Shown: in pieces, positions 26,346 through 34,747 of the stretch
Numbering within the stretch: the first letter of the stretch is position 1
Layout of the letters: every line of letters starts with the position of its first letter
Source: JADLAT01 sp964348795
GTDB taxonomy: Bacteria; Pseudomonadota; Alphaproteobacteria; Micavibrionales; Micavibrionaceae
Assembly: GCA_964348795.1 (NCBI GenBank)
Contig: CAYGDY010000001.1
Coordinates: 62,001 to 126,000 of the forward strand
Direction of reading: 5' to 3'
Length of the DNA: 64,000 nucleotides
Translations under genes and position numbers: made by a program
Notes under the pieces: generated by a model
Databases searched by the model: none
Told to the model about the DNA's origin: nothing
Seen by the model: the letters and a program-made list of their open reading frames with translations, nothing else

Positions 26346-26840
26346 ATGAAAATCATTGGCATTGATCCGGGCCTTCAGAAAACAGGGTGGGGCATTCTCA
26401 CGAAAGAGGGGCATGCCTTGCGCTTTGTCGATTCGGGGCTGATCAAGACCCGTGCCGAGGACCCTCTTCCTGCGCGTCTGGCGCTCCTGCACACCCAGAT
26501 CACAGACATTATCAAGCACTTCAGCCCTGACTGCGCCGCAGTCGAGGAAACCTTTATGAACAACAATGCGGCTTCGGCGCTTAAACTGGGGCAGGCGCGG
26601 GGGGTTTTGCTCTGCGCGCCCGCGCTATGCGGCCTGCCTGTGGCGGAGTACGCGACGAATCTGGTCAAGAAATCCGTGGTGGGAACGGGCCATGCGACCA
26701 AGGACCAGATCGGGATGATGGTCCGGATGCTCCTGCCCACTTGCGGGACGGTGAGCGAGGACGAAGCCGATGCGCTGGCTGTGGCGATTACACACGCCCA
26801 TCACCATAATGTTCGGCATACAAGAACGCCGTCATCCTGA
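26346..26840 (+). CDS. ruvC: Holliday junction resolvase RuvC
   Basis: Endonuclease cutting Holliday junctions with RuvAB. Acidic active-site residues are seen in IIGIDPGLQKTGWG, AAVEETFMNNN and EDEADALAVAITHAHH. 164 residues. The last codons (PSS, stop) lie inside a family A repeat that begins at 26831, so the C-terminus seems to have been rewritten by repeat insertion. Confidence 0.96.
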   Translation: MKIIGIDPGLQKTGWGILTKEGHALRFVDSGLIKTRAEDPLPARLALLHTQITDIIKHFSPDCAAVEETFMNNNAASALKLGQARGVLLCAPALCGLPVAEYATNLVKKSVVGTGHATKDQIGMMVRMLLPTCGTVSEDEADALAVAITHAHHHNVRHTRTPSS

Positions 26841-26890
26841 GCAGAGCGAAGGATCTGTCTGGAGATTCTTCGGCTTCGCCTTAGAATGAC
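26831..26890. repeat. Dispersed palindromic repeat, family A (copy 4, overlaps ruvC end)
   Basis: GTCATCCTGAGCAGAG at the left and CCTTAGAATGAC at the right, with inner GAAGGATCTG and GGAGATTCTTCGG. The TGA inside CCTGAG is the ruvC stop codon. It fills most of the ruvC-ruvA gap. Confidence 0.8.
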
Positions 26891-26945
26891 AGGGAAATAT
26901 ATTATCCTCTTTCGGGTCCAAGAACTTTACTATATCTTTTCAAGC

Positions 26946-27575
26946 ATGATCGGAAAACTCACAGGTACGATTGACAGTTTTGCGGACGGGTACCTGATTT
27001 TGGATGTGCAGGGCGTGGGGTATCTGGTCCATGCCAGCCGGCGGACTTTGGCGCAAATCGGGCAAAAGGGCGCGCGGGCGAGCCTCCTGATTGATACGGC
27101 GATGCGGGAGGATGCTATTACGCTCTATGGTTTTGCAGATACGGCGGAGCAACAATGGTTTCGCCTGCTCACCTCCGTTCAAGGCGTGGGGGCAAAAGTC
27201 GGTCTGGCGATATTATCAGCCTGTGCGCCGGATAAAATCGCGCTGGCCATTTCTGCTCAGGATAAAACAGCCTTGACCCAAGCCGACGGGGTCGGGCCGA
27301 AACTGGCAGTGCGGATCGTAACGGAATTAAAAGACAAGGCGGGGAAACTGGCGGTTAGCGCAATGCCTGTTTCTGAAATCGCCAAAAACACCCCTCATCC
27401 CAAAGGGACGAGCGGACAGGAAAACGATTCCGTACAATCGGATGCCCTCTCGGCCTTGGTCAATTTGGGATATAATCGCTCTGAGGCCTATTCTGCCGTC
27501 CTTCAAGCCCAAGGGCAGGGGGCCAATGACCTGCAAAGCCTAATCCGCGTGTCGTTGAAAATGTTGAGTGGTTAG
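26946..27575 (+). CDS. ruvA: Holliday junction helicase subunit RuvA
   Basis: Binds four-way junctions and loads RuvB. MIGKLTGTIDSFADGYLILD is the conserved start, so 26946 is chosen over an upstream frame opening. The central helix-hairpin-helix motifs (LLTSVQGVGAKVGLAIL and ADGVGPKLAVRIVTELKDK) and the C-terminal RuvB-binding domain (ALVNLGYNRSEAY) are present; 209 residues. Confidence 0.96.
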   Translation: MIGKLTGTIDSFADGYLILDVQGVGYLVHASRRTLAQIGQKGARASLLIDTAMREDAITLYGFADTAEQQWFRLLTSVQGVGAKVGLAILSACAPDKIALAISAQDKTALTQADGVGPKLAVRIVTELKDKAGKLAVSAMPVSEIAKNTPHPKGTSGQENDSVQSDALSALVNLGYNRSEAYSAVLQAQGQGANDLQSLIRVSLKMLSG

Positions 27576-27706
27576 ATTGTTTGTTTGTTTGGTAGGTAGG
27601 GTGTTTGCCGGAACGACTGTTGCCGAGGGATTTTCTGCGCAATTATATACTTTGCACACCCAACTTGAATCGGTGTAGGCTATGGCCTTCAGCAATCGGA
27701 GGGCAT

Positions 27707-28087
27707 ATGAGAGGCATAAACTGGAATCTGGAAGATGATCTAAATACCATAACCATTACATTCCCTTCAGACCCGCCCGTAGCTATCGTAGCTGATGCCG
27801 CGCAGACGGACAGTCTCTTAAACAACCTCGGCGAATTCCGCGCCGCAATGATGCCGCCTATACCGCCAACCTACACGACTGGTCAGGTGGTCAAGGTTGT
27901 CGTTGATCCCGCTTGGGCCACTGAACATGACGTAATACAGGGAAATCCAATTCTTCATATACGCGACCCAAAGTTTGGGTGGCTTAGTTACATGATCCCA
28001 AAGCACGAAGCGATAAAGCTTGGTAAGTCTCTAATAGGGCTGGCGAACACCCCGCCCCCTGCACCTGAAAAATCCGATCACCACTAG
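27707..28087 (+). CDS. Hypothetical protein between ruvA and ruvB
   Basis: 126 residues from the ATG at 27707, preceded by a strong GGAGG. No signal or membrane segment. No family name can be given; the pattern NWNLEDD...ITFPSDPP...LLNNLGEFRAAM...DPKFGWLSYMIPKHEA looks like a compact conserved domain, perhaps a small beta-rich protein. It splits the normally tight ruvA-ruvB pair. Confidence 0.65.
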   Translation: MRGINWNLEDDLNTITITFPSDPPVAIVADAAQTDSLLNNLGEFRAAMMPPIPPTYTTGQVVKVVVDPAWATEHDVIQGNPILHIRDPKFGWLSYMIPKHEAIKLGKSLIGLANTPPPAPEKSDHH

Positions 28088-28136
28088 AACCGCCCCCAAA
28101 GTAGCCGCGCTCTTTAGTGATCATGGCAATAAAAAA

Positions 28137-28152
28137 CCCGCTATTTAGCGGG
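28137..28152. terminator. Hairpin terminator behind the hypothetical gene
   Basis: CCCGCT-ATTT-AGCGGG with AAAAAA on the left and CTTCTC on the right. The T run is best for minus-strand transcripts, but the hairpin also follows the plus-strand gene by about 50 bases and may serve both. Confidence 0.5.
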
Positions 28153-28171
28153 CTTCTCCGCTTGAAAAGCC

Positions 28172-28199
28172 ATGGATCCCCGCCTGCGCGGGGATGACG
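28172..28199. repeat. Dispersed palindromic repeat, family C (copy 1)
   Basis: ATGGATCCCCGCCTGCGCGGGGATGACG: the core CCCCGC/GCGGGG is a perfect hairpin. A related copy with CCCTGC/GCAGGG core is at 32643. Confidence 0.7.
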
Positions 28200-28247
28200 A
28201 GAAAGGGAAAACGGGGACGACGGGGGATGATAATTCAACGGGGAGCT

Positions 28248-28308
28248 CTCATCCTGAGCAACGCGAAGGATCTTTTTTCGAGACTCTTCGGCTTTGCCTC
28301 AGAGTGAC
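28248..28308. repeat. Dispersed palindromic repeat, family A (copy 5)
   Basis: CTCATCCTGAGCAACGCGAAGGATC on the left and CTCTTCGGCTTTGCCTCAGAGTGAC on the right make a long inverted pair. It lies 20 bases before ruvB and may affect ruvB mRNA 5' structure. Confidence 0.75.
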
Positions 28309-28327
28309 AAACGCATTATAGTGTAGC

Positions 28328-29386
28328 ATGACGATGGAACATACTCTTGCAAAAAACCCCGATCTGGACACCACGCCTCAAGGCTTTGAGAAGGGGGAGG
28401 AGGGGGCCTTGCGCCCGCTGAGCCTCGATGAATTTGTCGGGCAGAAGACTTTGCGGGAGAATTTGCGTGTCTTCGTGCAGGCCGCCAAAGCGCGCAGGGA
28501 TTCGATGGATCATGTGCTGTTTTTTGGTCCGCCCGGATTGGGGAAAACCACACTGGCGCAGATTGTGGCCAAGGAGCTGGGCGTCGGGTTTCGAGCCACC
28601 TCTGGCCCCGTCATTGCAAAATCGGGGGATCTGGCCGCGATTTTAACGAATTTAGAGCCCAACGATGTACTGTTCATTGATGAAATTCACCGCCTCAATC
28701 CTGCGGTGGAGGAAATTTTGTACCCCGCAATGGAAGACCGGAAGCTGGACCTGATTATCGGCGAAGGGCCGGCGGCCCGCGCCGTGCAGATTGATCTGGC
28801 GCCCTTTACGCTTGTGGGGGCCACCACGCGGAGCGGCCTGCTGACGAATCCCTTGCGGGATCGTTTTGGGATCCCTTTGCGGCTGGAATTTTATGCGCCG
28901 GAGGAGCTGGCACTGATTGTCGCCCGTACAGCGCGGCTTCTCAAGATGCCCTTGGCAGAGGATGGAGCCTATGAAATCGCCCGCCGTTCACGGGGCACAC
29001 CACGGATTGCAGGGCGATTGACACGGCGCGTACGGGATTTTGCCCATGATTCGGGAGCCAAACGCATCACACGGGCACAGGTGGATGATGCGCTGAGCCG
29101 TCTGGATGTCGACGGCGCGGGATTGGATTCGATGGACCGCAGATACCTGAACTGTATTGCCAAAAACTATGACGGTGGGCCGGTCGGGGTGGAAACGCTC
29201 TCGGCGGCCCTGTCAGAGCAACGCGATATGATCGAGGATGTGATCGAGCCTTATTTGCTCCAGCAAGGGCTTGTGCAAAGGACCCCCAGAGGCCGGATGC
29301 TCTCCGCCAAGGGATTTTCGTATCTGGGGTTTGCGCCCAAGAAGATGTCTGGGCAGGGTGATTTCCTTGAGGATGAAATGAGATAA
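28328..29386 (+). CDS. ruvB: Holliday junction branch migration motor RuvB
   Basis: AAA+ ATPase that drives branch migration. Walker A GPPGLGKTTLAQ, Walker B FIDEIHRLN, sensor ATTRSG and arginine finger region NPLRDRFGI are all seen; the C-terminal winged helix ends the 352-residue protein. ATG at 28328 or 28334. Separated from ruvA by a hypothetical gene and three repeat/hairpin elements, so it may be transcribed on its own. Confidence 0.96.
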   Translation: MTMEHTLAKNPDLDTTPQGFEKGEEGALRPLSLDEFVGQKTLRENLRVFVQAAKARRDSMDHVLFFGPPGLGKTTLAQIVAKELGVGFRATSGPVIAKSGDLAAILTNLEPNDVLFIDEIHRLNPAVEEILYPAMEDRKLDLIIGEGPAARAVQIDLAPFTLVGATTRSGLLTNPLRDRFGIPLRLEFYAPEELALIVARTARLLKMPLAEDGAYEIARRSRGTPRIAGRLTRRVRDFAHDSGAKRITRAQVDDALSRLDVDGAGLDSMDRRYLNCIAKNYDGGPVGVETLSAALSEQRDMIEDVIEPYLLQQGLVQRTPRGRMLSAKGFSYLGFAPKKMSGQGDFLEDEMR

Positions 29387-29395
29387 TCTCCCCCT

Positions 29396-29857
29396 TTATT
29401 GATCGAGGGTGTGGGCCAAGCGTTCTGCCGTGTCTATTGTTTCGGGTGCCTCGTTGATAAACTGCTGTATTTTTTCGCGGTCTTTCCCGTTCAGAACATT
29501 TTTGATGACATAGTCTTCAATGTCTGTCATGGCCAAAGCCAGACACGCGAGAGAAAATCTGTGCTGTGGGGTCGTGATCCAGTAATTGTTGGTATCTTGG
29601 GGGTAACGCTCGACCTTTATCGTGAAAAGAGGGGCAGATTCTTTGATTTTATAGTATTCGGATTTCACGCTATTCCATTTTTTTGGATAGACGGAGAGTT
29701 CGTGTGTGATCCGGTTTGGTTTAATATCGAAAGTGCGGGAGGCTCTCAAGGCTTCGAGTGTCTCTGACATGGCTCTGAGATTGTCTGCAATTTTATTGGC
29801 CACATCCGAAGGGTTTTGTGGTGTGCCGGAGGAGAGAAATGTAGAGACAAGTGACAT
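29396..29857 (-). CDS. Hypothetical protein
   Basis: 153 residues, soluble, no family recognised. The N-terminal part TPQNPSDVANKIADNLRAMSETLEALR is a predicted amphipathic helix and resembles a stretch in the microprotein at 34532-34720. Convergent with ruvB (stop-to-stop ten bases) and divergent from ybgC over an A+T-rich gap. Confidence 0.55.
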   Translation of the reverse strand: MSLVSTFLSSGTPQNPSDVANKIADNLRAMSETLEALRASRTFDIKPNRITHELSVYPKKWNSVKSEYYKIKESAPLFTIKVERYPQDTNNYWITTPQHRFSLACLALAMTDIEDYVIKNVLNGKDREKIQQFINEAPETIDTAERLAHTLDQ

Positions 29858-29996
29858 GGGCGCGCCTGTGTTTCATGTTTAAATTTAACATAAGATACAA
29901 TAATTCAAAATAATGTCAATAAAAATATACAAAAAGCATGAAATAATTTCAAAAATACCTTTGAGCTTCTTCCAAAACCACGCTATTTTAACGGAA

Positions 29997-30431
29997 ATGA
30001 CCACCCATGCCCTTCCCATCCGCATCTACTACGAGGACACCGACGCGGGCGGTGTGGTGTATCACGCCAACTATATCAAGTTTGCAGAACGAGGTCGGAC
30101 GGAATTCCTCAGAAGTCTGGGGCACCAGAATTCCGATCTTGAAAAAACCTATGGCACGTTGTTTCTGGTGAAGCAGGTCGATATCCAGTATTTCAAGCCG
30201 GCCTTCCTCGATGATCTCCTCCAGCTCGACACCGCGATTGTCTGGATGAAAAATTCCAGCTTTCAAATGCGTCAGCTTTTTACAAAAGCGGGAGAAATTA
30301 TCGCCGAGATGCATGTTACGCTTGTATGCGTGCAGGCAAATACGATAAAACCATACCGGATACCGGACGTGATCCGGACGGAATTTGAAAAATTTACACT
30401 TACGGTTAAAAAGGAACGGACGGATGCCTGA
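29997..30431 (+). CDS. ybgC: Tol-Pal-associated acyl-CoA thioesterase YbgC
   Basis: Hot-dog-fold thioesterase that accompanies the Tol genes. RIYYEDTDAGGVVYHANYIKFAERGRTE carries the catalytic Asp and the family signature (shown in parts: YYEDTDAGGVVYHANY). 144 residues from the ATG at 29997; an upstream in-frame extension is rich in A+T and not conserved. Overlaps tolQ by eight bases. Confidence 0.93.
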   Translation: MTTHALPIRIYYEDTDAGGVVYHANYIKFAERGRTEFLRSLGHQNSDLEKTYGTLFLVKQVDIQYFKPAFLDDLLQLDTAIVWMKNSSFQMRQLFTKAGEIIAEMHVTLVCVQANTIKPYRIPDVIRTEFEKFTLTVKKERTDA

Positions 30432-31185
30432 TGCCATTGAAGCAGTCGATTTAGGGGGGTATTCCCATGATCTCAGCATGATCACCCTGTTTTTGCAGGC
30501 AGACCCCATTGTCAAGGTTGTGATGCTGATCCTGATGGGCGCTTCGGTCTATAGCTGGGCGATTGTCTTTTACAAACGCACGATGCTGGGTCGTCTGAAC
30601 CGCAAGGCCAATCTGTTCGAGGATTCTTTCTGGTCCGGCGAACCCCTCGACAAAATTTACCACCGCGTCAAAAACTCCAAGCATGACCCGATGTTGGCCA
30701 CATTTTCGGCAGGGATGGATGAATGGCAGGCCGGCGTGTCGGCAGGTGTGCCGGTGAAGGAAAGCATACAGGCCAGCTTGCGCCAGCGGGTCGAAAGGGC
30801 CATGAATGTGGCGATCGGGCGAGAGGTGGATACGCTGGAGCGCGGGATGACCTTTCTGGCCTCTGTCGGTTCAACCGCGCCGTTTATCGGGCTGTTCGGC
30901 ACGGTGTGGGGGATTATGAATTCCTTCTCCGCGATTGCGGCGTCTAATAACACGTCATTGGCTGTCGTGGCGCCTGGTATTGCCGAAGCGCTCTTTGCAA
31001 CGGCCTTAGGGCTCGTGGCCGCGATCCCCGCTGTCATTTCCTACAACGTCTTTTCCACATCCATTGGGCGCTACACCGCGCGGCTCGAAGCGTTCGCGGA
31101 CGAGTTTGTGGCAATTTTATCCCGTCATCTGGATTCACAGGATAATGGCACCAATGGTTCAACAGGCCGTAAAGCCGCAGAATAA
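30424..31185 (+). CDS. tolQ: Tol-Pal system protein TolQ
   Basis: Inner-membrane proton-channel subunit of the Tol machine, 253 residues with three membrane segments (about 20-42, 140-165, 175-200). VGSTAPFIGLFGTVWGIM is the MotA/ExbB/TolQ signature. Starts inside ybgC (ATG at 30424). It works with TolR to energise TolA. Confidence 0.95.
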   Translation: MPDAIEAVDLGGYSHDLSMITLFLQADPIVKVVMLILMGASVYSWAIVFYKRTMLGRLNRKANLFEDSFWSGEPLDKIYHRVKNSKHDPMLATFSAGMDEWQAGVSAGVPVKESIQASLRQRVERAMNVAIGREVDTLERGMTFLASVGSTAPFIGLFGTVWGIMNSFSAIAASNNTSLAVVAPGIAEALFATALGLVAAIPAVISYNVFSTSIGRYTARLEAFADEFVAILSRHLDSQDNGTNGSTGRKAAE

Positions 31186-31196
31186 AGGACAGACGG

Positions 31197-31646
31197 ATGG
31201 GTTCGGCATTGATGAACAATTCACGTGGCGGCGGACGGCGCGGCAGGCGGGGCGGGCACAAGGCCATGTCCGATATCAACGTGACGCCCTTTGTGGATGT
31301 GATGCTGGTGTTGCTGATCGTTTTTATGGTCGCCGCGCCCCTTTTGACATCGGGGGTGGCGGTGGATCTCCCGCAATCCGAAGCCAAGGCGATTCCGGAC
31401 GAGGATAACAAACCGATCGAAATCACCCTTTCACCCGAGGGGAAGCTCTATATCGGGGACACTGAATTTCCCGAGGACAAGCTCAAATTCCAGCTTCAAG
31501 CCATGACGGAAGGGCAGGTGGATCGCCGGATTTATGTCCGCGCCGACAAAACCATTGAATATGGCAGGGTCATGAAAATCATCGGCGCGATTAACGGCGC
31601 GGGCTTTTCCAAGGTGGCTTTGATCTCAGAGAACAAAAACCGATAA
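31197..31646 (+). CDS. tolR: Tol-Pal system protein TolR
   Basis: ExbD/TolR family: a basic head, one membrane helix with the channel aspartate in INVTPFVDVMLVLLIVFMV, then a periplasmic domain; 149 residues. It follows tolQ by 11 bases and precedes tolA by ten. Confidence 0.95.
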   Translation: MGSALMNNSRGGGRRGRRGGHKAMSDINVTPFVDVMLVLLIVFMVAAPLLTSGVAVDLPQSEAKAIPDEDNKPIEITLSPEGKLYIGDTEFPEDKLKFQLQAMTEGQVDRRIYVRADKTIEYGRVMKIIGAINGAGFSKVALISENKNR

Positions 31647-31656
31647 CAGCCCCCTC

Positions 31657-32565
31657 ATGAACGCACGCAAAAGACCGCCTTCCGATCCCTCTGCCTCTGG
31701 CCCTTCGATGAAGCGTTCCATTTTCAAGTCCGTGGGATTTCATGCCGGTGTTTTTCTGCTCACGATTGTGGGTATTCCCTATATCGTCCCGCCGCCTGTG
31801 ATTTCTACACCCGTAAGCGTAGAGCTGGTGGACAATATCGAGGAGATCAGCCGCACGACAAAGGTGGCCCCCCCTAAAAAAGAACCCGATAAACCTCAGG
31901 ACATCGAAGCCCCCAAGCCTCCGAAAGAAGAGATAGCGCCGCCCAAAAAAAGCGCGCCGCCGCCAGAACCGGAGCCCCCCAAGGACCCCTTGCCTGTGCC
32001 TGAAAAGGAAAAGCCGCCCGAGCCCAAACCGGAAAAGCCAAAGGAAAAACCCAAGGAGAAGCCCAAACCTCCGAAGGAAAAACCCAAACCACCCGAACCG
32101 CCAAAAGAAAAGGAAAAAGAGCAGGAAGCCAATTTTGATTCTCTGCTCAAGAACCTGACGCCCGACAAGGTCGAAGAATCACAGGACGCGCCGGACGAGC
32201 CCCCGCAGGACAATGCCGAGGCCCCCGCAGGACAGATGGCCGAGCTGTCCGATCACCTGAGCATGAGCGAACTCGATGCCTTCAAACGCCAGATCGAGCC
32301 CTGCTGGAATGTTCCCGCAGGCTCGGAATATGCGGAAAATCTGGCGGTTGAGATCCGTGTGCGATTAAGACAGGATGGTTCTGTCGAAGAGGCTAGTGTT
32401 CTCAATCAAGGGCGCTATAATAGCGACACCACTTTTCGGGCGGCGGCTGATTCGGCGCTACGAGCTCTCAGGAACCCGCGCTGTTCTCCTCTGGCGTTAC
32501 CACCCGAAAAATATAATGAATGGAAAAGTATTGTGATTAATTTTGACCCCAGCCAGATGTTGTGA
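31657..32565 (+). CDS. tolA: Tol-Pal system protein TolA (TonB-like C-terminus)
   Basis: 302 residues: one N-terminal membrane helix (about 25-45), a long proline/lysine/glutamate-rich middle (65-170) and a C-terminal TolA/TonB-type domain (from MSELDAFKRQIEPCW; EIRVRLRQDGSVEEASVL). It spans the periplasm and couples TolQR energy to TolB/Pal. The low-complexity middle varies between species. Confidence 0.9.
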   Translation: MNARKRPPSDPSASGPSMKRSIFKSVGFHAGVFLLTIVGIPYIVPPPVISTPVSVELVDNIEEISRTTKVAPPKKEPDKPQDIEAPKPPKEEIAPPKKSAPPPEPEPPKDPLPVPEKEKPPEPKPEKPKEKPKEKPKPPKEKPKPPEPPKEKEKEQEANFDSLLKNLTPDKVEESQDAPDEPPQDNAEAPAGQMAELSDHLSMSELDAFKRQIEPCWNVPAGSEYAENLAVEIRVRLRQDGSVEEASVLNQGRYNSDTTFRAAADSALRALRNPRCSPLALPPEKYNEWKSIVINFDPSQML

Positions 32566-32642
32566 GGTGCGCTTTTGAGATCCCTTTTGTCATGAGAAAC
32601 ACTCATAAAATGGAACAAACTTATAAAAAGTTTTCTGTCTGA

Positions 32643-32670
32643 ATGGATCCCTGCTTTCGCAGGGATGACG
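32643..32670. repeat. Dispersed palindromic repeat, family C (copy 2)
   Basis: ATGGATCCCTGCTTTCGCAGGGATGACG with CCCTGC/GCAGGG hairpin, in the tolA-tolB gap. Same outer bases as the copy at 28172; both arms changed together, so the pairing is kept. Confidence 0.7.
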
Positions 32671-32728
32671 GTTGTGGTATTGAGAGATTCTGAGATAGTT
32701 ACGACATAGCGGTGTAAGGATAGAAAGA

Positions 32729-34036
32729 ATGAACACGATGAAAAAACTTTGCCTTATTTTACTTCTTCTGGTCTTTGCTCCTTGCGTGGCACATGCGGAA
32801 CTGCGCGTCGATATCACACGGGGTACTATCGAGCCCATGCCGATTGCCATACAGCAATTTTATGGAGACGGGGGCGGTAATGCGACGTTTGCTTCGCAAA
32901 TTCCGCAGGTCATTACGGCTGATCTGGAGCGATCGGGACTCTTTAAACCCCTTAATCCTCAGGCCTTTGTGCAGGACCCTGCCTCCATTCAGGCGCAGGG
33001 CGTGAATTTCGGGGAATGGCGGGCTATTTCCACGCAAGCCCTTGTGACAGGGGCCGTGGTACAGGCGCCCGATGGACGGGCCCGTGTGGAATTTCGCTTG
33101 TGGGATGTGTTTTCCCAGAAACAGCTGACGGGCATGGCCTATACCACCACCCCCGATAACTGGCGCAGGATTGCGCATATCATTGCAGACGAGATTTACA
33201 AGCGCTTGACCGGAGAAATGGGCTATTTCGACTCCCGTATCGTGTATGTCGCGGAAAGTGGTCCTGCTACGGGCCGCGTCAAACGTCTGGCGATTATGGA
33301 TCAGGATGGCGCGAACCATAAATATCTGACAGACGGGCACTCTCTGGTGCTGACGCCGCGGTTTTCGCCCTCGCGCCAGCAACTGACCTATATGTCTTAC
33401 GGTCCCTCCGGCCCGCGTGTGTATTTGTATGATATCAATACCGGCTCGCACGAACTACTCGGGAATTTCCCCAATATGACCTTTGCGCCGCGTTTCTCGC
33501 CGGACGGGAACAGGGTGGCCATGTCGATGGCGACCAACGGAAATACGGATATCTATGTCATGGATCTCTCCAGCCGTCAGCCGCGCAAGATCACTTCAGA
33601 CTCTTCGATTGACACGGCACCATCCTATGCGCCGGATAGCAGACGGATTGTCTTTGAATCCGATCGGGGGGGGACGCAACAGCTCTATACCATGAATGCG
33701 GATGGAAGCGGTGTGAACCGGATCACCTTCGGGAAGGGGCGTTATGCCAACCCCGTCTGGTCACCGCGCGGGGATCTGATCGCTTTTACACGGATGTATC
33801 AGGGGCAGTTTTATATCGGCGTGATCCGCCCCGATGGCTCGGGCGAGCGGCTGATTACCTCCGCCTATCACGTAGAAGGGCCCAGCTGGTCTCCCAATGG
33901 CCGTGTTCTGACCTATTTCAAGGAATCGGGCCACCGCGCCCGCGTCTATACGGTGGATATTACGGGCTATAACGAGCGCGCACTGGAAACGCCGCAGGAT
34001 GGCTCTGATCCCGCATGGTCGCCTTTGAATCCGTAG
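32729..34036 (+). CDS. tolB: Tol-Pal system protein TolB
   Basis: Periplasmic beta-propeller of the Tol system. Signal peptide residues 1-22 with cleavage after AHA; the N-terminal domain is followed by repeated blades (FSPSRQQLTYMSYGPSG, FSPDGNRVAMSMATNG, WSPRGDLIAFTR, WSPNGRVLTYFKESG). 435 residues. No pal gene follows, unlike in most genomes; a minus-strand microprotein gene comes next. Confidence 0.95.
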   Translation: MNTMKKLCLILLLLVFAPCVAHAELRVDITRGTIEPMPIAIQQFYGDGGGNATFASQIPQVITADLERSGLFKPLNPQAFVQDPASIQAQGVNFGEWRAISTQALVTGAVVQAPDGRARVEFRLWDVFSQKQLTGMAYTTTPDNWRRIAHIIADEIYKRLTGEMGYFDSRIVYVAESGPATGRVKRLAIMDQDGANHKYLTDGHSLVLTPRFSPSRQQLTYMSYGPSGPRVYLYDINTGSHELLGNFPNMTFAPRFSPDGNRVAMSMATNGNTDIYVMDLSSRQPRKITSDSSIDTAPSYAPDSRRIVFESDRGGTQQLYTMNADGSGVNRITFGKGRYANPVWSPRGDLIAFTRMYQGQFYIGVIRPDGSGERLITSAYHVEGPSWSPNGRVLTYFKESGHRARVYTVDITGYNERALETPQDGSDPAWSPLNP

Positions 34037-34068
34037 AGGATTTCAGGGGAAAAAGCCCTTAAAAGTGC

Positions 34069-34302
34069 TCAGGGGTATGACATTTTAAAGACGGTGCGCT
34101 CCACTTGCTTTGCGGGGTCTTTGAGGGTTTCTTCTGTGTATTCTGCCGCGAAGGTCTCAAGAATCTTTTCCACGTCCGGTGTGATGACGCCACCATCGGG
34201 CCTTCCATTTTCTACACGCGCGATTTCCATCTCTATATCTTTTTGCGTGGTGCCACCCGAAGGATTTGCCGCGTCTGCCATTTTCTGAGAGAGTTCCAAC
34301 AT
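34069..34302 (-). CDS. Microprotein, hypothetical
   Basis: 77 residues from the ATG at 34302, which has a strong AAGGAG ahead; an earlier in-frame ATG at 34332 has none. Soluble and acidic, no family recognised. Its 5' flank holds a family B repeat. Possibly one of a set of three minus-strand microprotein genes (34069-34936). Confidence 0.6.
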   Translation of the reverse strand: MLELSQKMADAANPSGGTTQKDIEMEIARVENGRPDGGVITPDVEKILETFAAEYTEETLKDPAKQVERTVFKMSYP

Positions 34303-34380
34303 AGTATACTCCTTTTTGTATTTTTTATACATAACATACGTTTGTGTGGCCCGTCAACAGAAAAGGACGATACATTCTTC

Positions 34381-34432
34381 CGTCATTCCGTGAGTGTTTT
34401 GCAACAGCAAAACGCGCATACACGGGATCCGG
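34381..34432. repeat. Dispersed palindromic repeat, family B (copy 2)
   Basis: CGTCATTCCGTGAGTGTTTTGC...GCATACACGGGATCCGG; inverted relative to the copy at 22712-22764. Central hairpin GTTTTGCAACAGCAAAAC. Situated between two microprotein genes. Confidence 0.8.
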
Positions 34433-34531
34433 AGCTTGGCTACCGCCAAGCGGCGGGGGTGGGCGAGGTGTTGGGTTGGGTTTGTTTTGATTTGAAATCA
34501 CTCTATAGGCACTTCACTCTATTTACAGCGC

Positions 34532-34720
34532 CTATCCCCCCGAAGGGTCCGCCGGTTCCAGTTTCGGGAAATGCATGGCGTATTGCTCCGCAATCCTGTT
34601 GCTGACATCCTGCGGGGAAAGCTTTCCCGCGACGTATAATGCATTCAACTGATCCGCAACCCCTGCCACGAGACGCATTTTATCCGAGAGGGTTTGTTCT
34701 GACGTCGTCACACCTGTCAT
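34532..34720 (-). CDS. Microprotein, hypothetical
   Basis: 62 residues; AAGGAGG stands seven bases ahead of the ATG, one of the best ribosome sites in the window, which supports a real gene despite the small size. The core KMRLVAGVADQLNALYVAGKLSPQDVSNRIAEQYA (cited in parts: VADQLNALYVAGKLSPQDV) looks like a helical hairpin. No family recognised. Confidence 0.6.
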   Translation of the reverse strand: MTGVTTSEQTLSDKMRLVAGVADQLNALYVAGKLSPQDVSNRIAEQYAMHFPKLEPADPSGG

Positions 34721-34747
34721 GAAGACCTCCTTTTCCTGATGTTTGGT

